This document shows, in pieces, positions 28,280 through 38,400 of a stretch of DNA of 64,000 nt. Origin of the DNA: Caldilinea sp. CFX5. Lineage in GTDB: Bacteria; Chloroflexota; Anaerolineae; Caldilineales; Caldilineaceae. The notes under the pieces were generated by a model. It saw only the letters and a list, made by a program, of their open reading frames with translations, made no database searches and was not told the DNA's origin. The translations under genes were made by a program, and so were the position numbers. Position 1 is the stretch's first letter; the number at the start of each line of letters is the position of its first letter. Location of the stretch: contig QWII01000017.1 of the NCBI GenBank assembly GCA_021405325.1, forward strand, positions 1 through 64,000, given 5' to 3'.

Positions 28280-28397
28280 ATTTTTTGAATGTAGGTGTGA
28301 ATCGTTTGGGACGACACCTTGTTCTGCAACCAGAGCGTAAGTTGCGGTGACGCGCCCTTTGTCTGATCAACTGTTTCCCATTTGACCGGAGGGAGCT

Positions 28398-31300
28398 ATG
28401 AATCACATCTTGACGCCACCTTTTGTCCTTGACGCTTATGCGGCCAATCAGTTGCAAGAGCAGAGCGGGGCGGTCTGTCTCTTTGTAGACACCGCCGGCT
28501 TCACCCCATTGACCAGCGCCCTCATGGCGCATGGCACAGAAGGCGCAGAGGTGTTGGCCCAGGTATTGGCCGACATCTTCACCCCGCTGCTGACCATTGT
28601 CTACGCACAAGGCGGCTATGTGGCCGGTTTTGCCGGTGACGCCTTCAAGGCCATCTTCCCTGGTCTCGGCGCCGACAGTCATCAGCGCGCGGCCACCGCC
28701 GCCTGGCAGATCCGCCAACAGATGGTAGCTCATGCTGTGCAAGCTACCCGCTTTGGCGCTTTTCGCTTTGCCGTCAAGATCACAATGGCCAGCGGCCCGG
28801 TCGAATGGTGCATCTGGCGCGCAGCAGAGACAGAGAACAGCGCCGGTTTCCAGCAACAGGCTGCCCTTCTCTTTGGCGGCGCAGCCCTGGCGCAAGCGCT
28901 GGCTGCCGACCCGCTGGTTCAAGCCGGCGAAATTGTCATGACGGCAGCGGTCGCCGCCCAGTTGCCCCCCGCCGCTACTCTTGAAGCCGTTGCCGATCAT
29001 TTCCGGCTGTGCGCCTGGTCGATAACTACGCCAGTAGTCGCGCCATCCGCCACTCACTACGGTCCGGCAGAGCTCGCCGAACACCCGCCACTTGCCAACC
29101 ACTTCTTCCCCACCGAATTGCTCGACCGCCAAACGCAGGGTGAATTTCGCCAGGTGGTGACACTCTTTGTCAACCTGCAAGCGCTGCCCAGCGGCGCAAC
29201 GGCGACGGAATTTGCCGGCGCCCTCTTTCGGCTATTGACCCAATATGGCGGCTATCTCTGTCGCATCGGCCAGATCGGCGACCGCGACCCCGGCGGCACC
29301 TTGCTGCTCTTCTGGGGCGCGCCGACCAGCCATGAGAACGACGTGATGCGCGCCCTCCATTTTGCCCTGGCGTTGCCGGCCATTACCCCTACCCCCATGC
29401 GCATCGGCATCACCACGGCGCTGGCCTATGCCGGTTTTGTCGGTTCCCCCTTGCGCGAGGAGTACACCTGTTATGGCGCCCACGTCAACCTGGCCGCCCG
29501 CCAGATGGTTATGGCCGACTGGGGTGAGATCTGGCTCGATGAAGCGACCACTCATCTGGCTGGCTCCTCGTTTACAGTGTCACTACCGGCAATGCTGCGC
29601 TTCAAAGGCTTTGCTGAAGAACGCACTGTCTACCGTCTGTTGCGTCACCAGAGCGTCAACGTTGAACGCTTCTACACCGGCGCACTGGTCGGTCGCGCCG
29701 CCGAACTGGCCCAACTCCAAAACGCTTTTGCCCCGCTGGCTGAAGGTCGATCTGCCGGTCTCATCACCATCATCGGCGAAGCGGGCATTGGCAAGAGTCG
29801 GTTGGTCTATGAGTTGCAGCGGCAGCTTGAAGATGACAAGGTGACAAGGTGGCAAGGTGACAAGGTGAGTCATGGAGCAAGCGAGCCTGTCACCCTGTCA
29901 CCCCCTCACCCTGTCACCTTGCCCCAATGGTTCCGCTGCCAGAGTGACGAAATTCTGCGCCAGCCCCTCAACCCCTTTCGGTACTGGCTGCGCAGCTATT
30001 TCAACCAATCGACTAGCGCAGAGGAAGCAACCAACAAAATTGCTTTCACAACAAAACTGGACGATCTGATCGCTAGATTGGGTGCCGGGGCGCTCGTGTC
30101 TCGTGTCTCCAGTCTCGTGTCTGAACTCGACCGCACCCGTTCCTTCCTCGGCGCACTGGTCGATCTCCACTGGCCGGACTCACTCTATAGCCAGGTGGAG
30201 CCGCAACTGCGCTTGGAAAACACACTGGTTGCGCTCAAAAATTTGATCCTGGCCGAGAGTCTGCGTCAGCCAGTGATCCTGTATCTGGAAGATGCGCATT
30301 GGTTGGATGCCGATTCACAGAGCTTTCTTATACGGTTGCTTCAACAAGTGGCGGAATACCCGTTGGCGGTGATTGTTACACGGCGACCGGGGGAGGAGAC
30401 AGGGAGACACGAGACACGAGATACGAGACACGAGATGGTTGAGGGGCCGCAGTTGACCATACGGTTGACCGCACTGGCGGCTGAGGAGATCAGGGCGTTG
30501 GCAACGGTGCAGTTGCAAGGGGCGCCAGCGCCGGGATTGGTTGCGTTGTTGTTAGCGCGGGCTGAGGGGAATCCTTTTTTTGCCGAGCAGCTTTTGCGCT
30601 ATTTGCAAGAGGAGGGGTGGCTAACGCAGGGGTCGGAAGGCTGGCAGTTGCGCAACGCCAAAGCGACCCCAGCCCTGTTGCCCAACGGGGCGCGGGCGCT
30701 CTTGGTCGCCCGGCTGGATCGGCTGCCACAACCGGTCAAAGAGGTCGTGCAGACCGCCGCCGTCCTGGGCCGCGAGTTTGACACGCAAGTGCTGGCCCAG
30801 ATGTTGGCCGCGGATGCCACCTTGACCACGAAGTTGGCCGCCGCCGACCAGGCGGGGATTTGGTCGGCAATCAACCAGGCGCGCTATCTCTTTCGTCATG
30901 CGCTGCTGCGTGAGGCGGCTTACGAGATGCAATTGCGGGCACAGTTACGAAATCTCCATCGGCGGGCAGCAGAGGCAATGCGAAGCCTCTTTGGCGAACG
31001 GCTTGATCCATATTATGCCGAGCTGGCCTATCACTACGACCGGGCGGAAGTGTTGGCAACGGCGGCAACGTGGTATGGCAAGGCCGGCGAGCAAGCCGCC
31101 AATGGCTATGCAAACCATGACGCCGTGCGCTATTTTAGCCGAGCGTTGGAACTGACCCCTGACACCCAACCAGAAGTGCATTTTGACCTGCTGTCGGGGC
31201 GGCAAGCAGTCTATGAGCGCTTGGGCGAGAACGAGGCGCGGCGCAACGATATTACAACTTTGCAGAAAATCGCCGAGCAACTGCCCGATGTTTCCTATGC

Positions 31301-32471
31301 TGCCCAAGCGGCATTAAAACTGACCGATTACCTCTGCCTGAAGTGCGATTACAAAGCAGCGAATAGTATCATTCAGCGAGCGGCGCTACAAGCCAGCGAG
31401 CGTGCTGATCCGCGGCTGCTGACTGAGATTCACTATTGGTGGGGCCGTGTCTGTTGGCTACAGGGCGACTATGGCGCGGCAACAGAGCATCTTGAGCGAG
31501 CATTGCGCTTGGCAAGATCCAGCCAATATCCTTTTGGTGAAGCCCTGACGTTGACAGACCTAGGCACGCTTTTCTTTTATCAGGGGAACTACGGAGATGC
31601 GAGAAAACAGCTTGCCGACGCCCTGCCCATCTATCGCGCTCTTGCCAAACGCCAAGGCGAGGGTGGCGCACTTGCCATGTTGGGATCGCTGGCGTCGCAA
31701 AGTGCAGAGTACGAAGCGGCGCTTTCATACTTTGTGCAGGCGCAGGAAATTTTCCAGGCGATTGGCTATTCGTATGGTCTGGGCTTTATTTGGGGTAACC
31801 TCGGCTTAAATTACAGCTATGTGGGTCTGTACGACGAAGCGCAAAAAATGCTGCACCAGGCGCTTGTTGATTGCCGCCGACGCCACCAGCCGCAAGGCGA
31901 GAGTAGTTACCTCGATTCGCTGGCTGTGATTCAACTGCAACTGGGGAATTACCAAGAAGCGTATCAGTTGGCGACAGAGGCATTGGCGATTCAGCAAGCC
32001 ATCCATGATCGGCGTTTTGAAGCCTATAGCCTTACCTATCAGGGCGATGCGCTCGCCGCCTTGGGTGATTTTGCCCCCGCTTTGCTTGCCTACGAACAGG
32101 CGTTGACCATTCGCCGCCAACTTGGCGAAGAAAAATTGACTTTGGAAATCCTGAGTGGCTTGGCGCGGCTAAAATTGGCCCAGGGCGCCATTGCCGAGTC
32201 TGTGGCGCTGGTAACACAGATTTTGCGTTGGATCGACAATCACGGGATCGAAGGCATTGAATTCCCGATCCAGCTCTACCTGACCTGTTTCGAGATTTTG
32301 CAAGCAACGGGCGATGCCACGCAGGCATCGCCTGTTCTGGCAGCCGGCTATCAGCTTTTGCAGGAACGCGCCGCAAAGCTTCAGGATCAGCAACTACGCC
32401 AGCGTTTTTTGCAGGTTGTGCCTTTCAATCGCCAGCTTACCAACCTTTATCTGGCGATGATGGGCAGATAG
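28398..32471 (+). CDS. tandem class III cyclase - AAA ATPase - TPR protein (soluble adenylyl cyclase-like layout)
   Basis: 1357 residues. The first cyclase homology domain (about 20-200) has CLFVDTAGFTPLTSALM with a metal-binding Asp and VAGFAGDAFKAIFP. The second (about 255-430) has EEYTCYGAHVNLAARQM, but its first Asp is replaced in LFVNLQ, so at most one composite active site is likely. An AAA/STAND-like ATPase follows (Walker A GEAGIGKS at 460-467; Walker B ILYLEDAHWLD) and then TPR repeats. This order matches mammalian soluble adenylyl cyclase and related bacterial proteins. A GGAGGGAGCT site precedes the ATG. Two repeat-derived insertions interrupt the ATPase. The last 25 bases overlap the convergent FG-GAP gene. 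Confidence 0.87.
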   Translation: MNHILTPPFVLDAYAANQLQEQSGAVCLFVDTAGFTPLTSALMAHGTEGAEVLAQVLADIFTPLLTIVYAQGGYVAGFAGDAFKAIFPGLGADSHQRAATAAWQIRQQMVAHAVQATRFGAFRFAVKITMASGPVEWCIWRAAETENSAGFQQQAALLFGGAALAQALAADPLVQAGEIVMTAAVAAQLPPAATLEAVADHFRLCAWSITTPVVAPSATHYGPAELAEHPPLANHFFPTELLDRQTQGEFRQVVTLFVNLQALPSGATATEFAGALFRLLTQYGGYLCRIGQIGDRDPGGTLLLFWGAPTSHENDVMRALHFALALPAITPTPMRIGITTALAYAGFVGSPLREEYTCYGAHVNLAARQMVMADWGEIWLDEATTHLAGSSFTVSLPAMLRFKGFAEERTVYRLLRHQSVNVERFYTGALVGRAAELAQLQNAFAPLAEGRSAGLITIIGEAGIGKSRLVYELQRQLEDDKVTRWQGDKVSHGASEPVTLSPPHPVTLPQWFRCQSDEILRQPLNPFRYWLRSYFNQSTSAEEATNKIAFTTKLDDLIARLGAGALVSRVSSLVSELDRTRSFLGALVDLHWPDSLYSQVEPQLRLENTLVALKNLILAESLRQPVILYLEDAHWLDADSQSFLIRLLQQVAEYPLAVIVTRRPGEETGRHETRDTRHEMVEGPQLTIRLTALAAEEIRALATVQLQGAPAPGLVALLLARAEGNPFFAEQLLRYLQEEGWLTQGSEGWQLRNAKATPALLPNGARALLVARLDRLPQPVKEVVQTAAVLGREFDTQVLAQMLAADATLTTKLAAADQAGIWSAINQARYLFRHALLREAAYEMQLRAQLRNLHRRAAEAMRSLFGERLDPYYAELAYHYDRAEVLATAATWYGKAGEQAANGYANHDAVRYFSRALELTPDTQPEVHFDLLSGRQAVYERLGENEARRNDITTLQKIAEQLPDVSYAAQAALKLTDYLCLKCDYKAANSIIQRAALQASERADPRLLTEIHYWWGRVCWLQGDYGAATEHLERALRLARSSQYPFGEALTLTDLGTLFFYQGNYGDARKQLADALPIYRALAKRQGEGGALAMLGSLASQSAEYEAALSYFVQAQEIFQAIGYSYGLGFIWGNLGLNYSYVGLYDEAQKMLHQALVDCRRRHQPQGESSYLDSLAVIQLQLGNYQEAYQLATEALAIQQAIHDRRFEAYSLTYQGDALAALGDFAPALLAYEQALTIRRQLGEEKLTLEILSGLARLKLAQGAIAESVALVTQILRWIDNHGIEGIEFPIQLYLTCFEILQATGDATQASPVLAAGYQLLQERAAKLQDQQLRQRFLQVVPFNRQLTNLYLAMMGR
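29833..29926. repeat. in-frame (GTGACAAG)/(CACCCTGT) inverted repeat tract inside the cyclase-like gene
   Basis: Several GTGACAAG-type units face CCTGTCACC-type units across a short spacer, forming a hairpin-capable tract. It encodes a low-complexity stretch (DDKVTRWQGDKVSHG...) right after the Walker A helix. Such tracts usually sit between genes, so this looks like an in-frame insertion. Confidence 0.75.
30093..30434. repeat. pair of inverted GAGACAC-type repeat tracts inside the cyclase-like gene
   Basis: CTCGTGTCT units at 30093-30122 and GAGACACGA units at about 30401-30434 are inverted relative to each other and about 280 bases apart. Both stay in frame; the second encodes GRHETRDTRHEM. 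They flank the segment holding the Walker B motif. Confidence 0.7.
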
Positions 32472-35400
32472 AGCTTGGCGCCCGCAAGAAGCTGCGTCAC
32501 CTGACGGTTGTCCCAACTCGCCATGAATGGTGCGGGTTGCCCGTTGATCGCAAAGTTGACTGTCTGCCCCCGTTGTCCACAGCCATCGCCGTTGTCGGCT
32601 CGCACCTGGACGACATAGGCGAGTTGACCTTGCCATGATTGCAACGTACTCTCGCCACAAGTCACGCTACCAATCGTCGCCACGAGGCTCATGCCTGGCT
32701 GCCATAAAACAGCGTTTTGACTTGGCATAAAGCCGTAAAGGGTGGCCGGCGGCTCCAGCAAGCCATCTGGCCGATTGGTGGCGGCACTGACAGCTTGTTC
32801 AGCGCCCACGACAGGCAGATAGGGGGTCACCACTTGGGTGGCATAGATCAGATAGTTGCTGCCAAAGTTCATGGTTGCTAGCGTGTTGACCAGCGGTGCA
32901 AAGACGGGATCGACGGTACGCGCATAGAGAGGCCAGGGGCCGGGCTGGTTGGGGCGGACTTCATAGACCAGGGTGTAGGCGCCATCCAACGAGGCCAGGG
33001 CGTTTGTCACCGACTTGGCGGCAGCGATAGGGTAGGTCAACGCGTTCCAGCCAGGAAGCAGCGGTTGCAGTTGCGCCGTCGCCATCACGGCGTAGATGCC
33101 CTGCCCCCGGTTGGTGTGGGGCATAACAACGGTTGCCAGATTCTCATTAACATCAACGCCGTTTGCCAAAGGCCCCGTTTGTAGCCGTTGCCACGCGCCG
33201 GCGGCGGGCGCCAGATAGTAGATGTTCAAGGTCTGTTCGTAGCCTGGTGGGACATCACGCTGGTTGTATTGAAACATCAGCGTGCGGGTGATGTCGCGGT
33301 TACTCTGGATGCGATAACCGGCGCCAACAGGGGTTAACCAGGGAGGAAGGTTGGGCAAGTCGTTGATTGTCTGCAGCGTCGTGTCGCCTGTATCGGCCAA
33401 CAGATCATCCAGGTTGAGAATGGTCACTTTGCCATCGCCCGAGGCCACAGGCGCTTCGAGCGAGCGCGTATTTGCGCCCCAGGCGCGATTTGCTCCATTG
33501 CCAACCCATCCAGTGGGCGGTCCCCAACCGCCCCCTAAGAAGAACTGCGTGATGGCTTGGCGTTGGTCGGGGTTTTGGTCGCTGTAAATCCACACAAAGC
33601 CTTCAAAGGTGGGATAGGGCAGGCTGATGGTTGCATTGTAGGTGTCATTGGTTGCGCCTGAAAGCAGGGTAAGCGGCTGGGCAACCGAACGGATGGCTGT
33701 GGAATCATCGGGCGGACCGTAGGCGGGCAGGAGTTGAGCAAAGAGCTGACCCACAACGCCCGCCTGTGTCACGGTGATCTGGAAGGTTGCGGATGTTACT
33801 GGTGAGAGTTGAATCTCCGGTCGCCAGCCAGCCATTGCGCGTACCTGGATTGATGTACTCTGGGCGGTCACAGTCTCACAGCCAGCCCGTACCAGCTCGC
33901 CGGCATTGTCGATGACACACACTTTGTCACCGGCCACCGCGCCGCGCACCATGATGCGATCACTGCCCACACCAGTCGTGCCGAGATAGAGCAAAGCGTC
34001 ATCTGTCGGGGTGGCTGTTCCCTGGCCTTGCAGCACATAGGCTTGCGCCTGGCGCAGGACGGTGACACTGCCACTTTCATCGCGCAGGTCATAATTGCGC
34101 GCCGCAACCGGTTGAGCCACGGTGCTTGTGGCAGTAACCATGCGTACACGGGTGACATCAAGCGGCAGCAGCGCCGGCCCATCCAACAGCGGAGTGGGAA
34201 TATGTAGTTCCGGGTAGAAATGAGTCACGGTCTCCCAGTCACTGCGGCCCGTCAGCAGACTGGCGGCGACGGTGCGCAGACAAGGGTTGCGCGTTGGATC
34301 ATTGGGGGTATGCCATTGTGTAGGGGTGAGCAATTCACTATAGCCGGGATTGTAGGCGTCGGTCATAAAGCTGCCCTGACAGTTAGTGATGCGTAGGATG
34401 CCATTCTCCACTCCCAGGTAGTTATCGGGCAGGTAGAGCAGATAGTGGGCCAGTTCGTGTGCCAGCGCTCGCTGCCAGTCCTGGGTCAACTCGGCGGCGT
34501 TCTGTCCAAAGGGATCCCAGATTGGCCCCATGCGCACTTGACCGGGGACATAGGCGTTGGCTAAACGTCCGCGCAAGCCGGCGGTTTCATCCTGAGCCGC
34601 GTTGACCAACCCACCCATGGTGGCCCGCGGTCGCAGGTTGTTGTTGGCGTAGATCACCATATCAGCCGAAAGCCAGGCTGCCCGCTTGGGGTGAATCCGT
34701 ACTTCCCCCAGCGCAACCTGCCCGTCGCTTACGTCATAAAGAATCGCCGAGGCGCGTTCAAAGGCGCTCTTGAGTTGGTCGTAGAAGACCCCATCACTGC
34801 CGGCATCCCACTCCAATGAGACATCCACGTCGAAGAGCATGAGCGGATGAGCAGTGCTTACCGTGAGCGTCTGCACGCCGGCTTGGGCGACGGTGGTCAT
34901 TGTCAAGCCATTGTCGTTGGGGATACCGCTGGTGGCGTAGAGGGTATAGTTGAGACTATGGGTAATCGGCGCCAGCGCCAGCAGTTGATCGCCAATCGCC
35001 AGCGCGCCACGACCGGTTAGATAGCCATTCTTGGTGGTGGTGAACGGTTGACTGGCATTGGGCATAGGGTCTGCGTCGGTTGTCGCGCCCTGGGGCAAAC
35101 GGTAGACGCGCGCGTTGGCAACTGGGTGATGATCACTGTCCACCACGCGTACTTGTGTGCCTTGCACGCGGAAGGGAAAGGTAGTGGCGCTAGCATAGGG
35201 CCACAGATATGGGCCAGCCACAACCTTCCTATAACGAAATGCGCCAACGCTAAGTGGCTGTTGCGGTCGGGGATAGGCGACCAGCCTGAGGGCAACGTGA
35301 TCAGATCGGCCAAAAAAGCCCGAAGCATAGGTGTCCCAAACAAAGGTATAGGCAACGCCAGTTGGACTGGTAGCTAGATTGGTTGTTACGGTTGTGGTAG

Positions 35401-38400
35401 TCGGCACTGCCGGTTGCCAATAACCGCCGCCATCCAGCGAAAAGAAAGCCGCCACCCGTCCAACCGGTTCGCCCTGTGGGTCAGTCAGGCGGTAGGGTAT
35501 GGCAAGAAAACGATCCGATAGGATCTCCCCGCGCGCAAAAAAGTTCGCGGTTGGCGTTGCGCCAGGCGGCCTTACCACAATGTGTGGTCCTTCCTGTGCG
35601 CGTCGCGTTGTCGTCCGCCGTCCGTTCAAATAAAGAAAATTGGCGCCGTCCCCGCCCGTTACAATATCGAGGTAACCATTCCCATCCAGGTCGCCCACGG
35701 CTACTGTTTCCAAGTCATATGCCAAACCGGAGAAATTAATGGCGCTGGGAAAGTTGCCCTGACCATCATTCAGATAGGATTGATCGGGTTCAATGTCGTC
35801 TTGGTTTCTTCTCCCGGCCAGAATATCCAGATCGCCATCCCCATCCAGATCCCCCACGGCAATCGTCTTGGTCTTATTTAGGCCGTTGCCAAAATTCCGC
35901 ACACGGGTAAAGTTGGCCGCGCCATCATTTAAATAAACTTTATCTTGTTCTGGTGGGTTGCCGGTGACAATATCCAGATCGCCATCACCGTCCATATCAC
36001 CTAACGCCAGATGAATAGCCACGCCGAAGGTACGGGTACTGGTGAAATGACCGGCGCCATCGTTTAAATAAATAACACCTCGCCCATCGCCAACGAGAAA
36101 ATCAGGCTGCCCATCGTCATCGCTGTCACCGCCACAACCGACAACAATATCCAAATCGCCATCATCGTCCATATCACCCAGCGTGACACCATTGGTGAGA
36201 TCGTTGCCCGTACCGAAGGGGTAGTTCTCCGTAAAGTTGGCGGCGCCGTCATTGACATAGATGAGACCGCTGCCATTGCCGACAATGTCAAGATCGCCAT
36301 CCCCATCCATATCACCCAGCGTAATGCGTTGCGGCTGAACGCCGACAGCAAAGGGGTGCATAAGGGGAAAGTGACTCTGCCCATCATTCAGATAGACGGC
36401 GCCGCTGCCGCCGACAATGTCTAAATCGCTATCGCTATCCAGATCACCAACGGCGATGAAGCGCTCTGGGCCAAAGTGATTGGTATAATCCGTGATAAAA
36501 TAACCCAGGCCATCATTTTGGTGGATCAACCCTCCCCGGACAACATCTAGGTCGCCATCGTGATCCATATCGCCCACGGCCATTGAATCCGTCAGGAGAA
36601 CTTGGATCAATAAGCCATGACTACGGTTGAAATTGGCGACCCCATCATTGAAGTAGATGCTACCCTCAATAATATCAAGGTTACTATCACCATCCATGTC
36701 CCCTACGGATACGCCGAAGTGTGCGCCATGCCCTGTTCCAAAGGCGCGGGTGACGCCAAAGGTGGCGCCACTGTTCAAATAAACAAAATTTTGTTCATTA
36801 TAGTTGCCGACAACAATATCAAGATCACCATCTTTATCCATGTCGGCAACGGTTACACTGCGTGTCCGATCTGTACCTGTGCCAAAATTACGTGTTTGGG
36901 TAAAATTACCCTGCCCATCATTCAAATAAACGACATTTTGCAGACCGGGATCAAGACTCTCACCCGTTGGCCCTTTCCCTGTCACGATATCAAGATCGCC
37001 ATCCCCATCCAAATCACCTACGGCCACACTATTCGTATTCGCCGCATTTGCGCCAAAATTGCGGGCAACGGTGAAATGGGCTTGACCATCGTTCAGATAG
37101 ACGACATTTTGACCCATCGTACCAGTGACAATGTCCAAATCATGATCGCCATCCAGATCGCCCACGGCCACACTATTCGTTTTGGCGTCGCTGCGGCCGA
37201 AGGGATGCACCAAACCAAAATTACCTTTCCCATCATTCAGGTAAACCATACTTTGCATACCGGGATTATCAGCTAAGTTGCCAGGAGGGCCGTTGCCGAC
37301 AACGATGTCAAGGTCGCCATCGCCATCCATATCCGCGATGACAACGCTATTCGCCCGTTCATGACCTGTACCCAAGTGTTGCGCCGTGGCAAAATTGCCC
37401 TTTCCATCATTGATATAGATGAGGTTTTGATCCGCACCGGCAATTAAGTCGCGATCGCCATCACCGTCGATGTCACCGACCGCAATACTATTGACCGCAC
37501 TCAATCCAGTACCGATATTACGGGCGATGGCAAAATTGCCTTGCCCGTCATTGTGATAGATGACAATAACATCATGATGACCGAGGATAATGTCCAAGTC
37601 ACCATCATTGTCAATATCGTCGACAGCTTGACAGTTCGTGCGGTAATCCGATAGGGCATAGGGGCGCGCCTGTGTCGTGGAAACGACGCCACCCCCATCG
37701 TTCAGGTAGATCGCGTCACCAACTGACCAATTGCCTTCGACAATATCCAGATCTCCATCGTTATCCAGGTCGCCGATCGCTACGCTATTGGTAAGGTAGC
37801 CACTAATGCTATAATCCATAGCAAGATATTCGCCCCGTCCCAAGTTGAAGAGAATGCCGTTGAAGGTGCCGTTTTCTCCCCAATTCCCGGTTACAATATC
37901 AAGATTGCCATCGCTGTTCATATCAGCGATGGCGATGCTTTCCACCCATTCCCAGAAATAGCCAACCCAGAGCGTCTCTGTAAAGACGCCACCGCTATTT
38001 GGATAGACATAGATGTTATCCGGACCGGCAACAATATCCAAATCGCCATCGCTGTCCATGTCCCCTACCGCGACATCTCCTCCGCTACTGGCAAAGGTGG
38101 TCGTGACAGGAAAGGCGGCCGCGCCATTATTGAAGTGGATCACGCCATTTTCAGCGACAATATCCAGATCTTGATCACCATCCAGATCGCCTAGCGCCAG
38201 GTGGCCATTGGTGGCAGTAAAGGTGTTGGTGACGGGAAAGGTCGCGGCGCCATCATTGAGGTAAATGACGCCGCTGTCAGTGACAATGTCAAAGTCCCCG
38301 TCGCCATCCATATCACCCAACGCGAGATCCACGGCTGCGCCGCCAAACGCGGTTTGGGCAATGAAGGTCGTTGCGCCATGGTTAAGATAAATCGTGCCAT

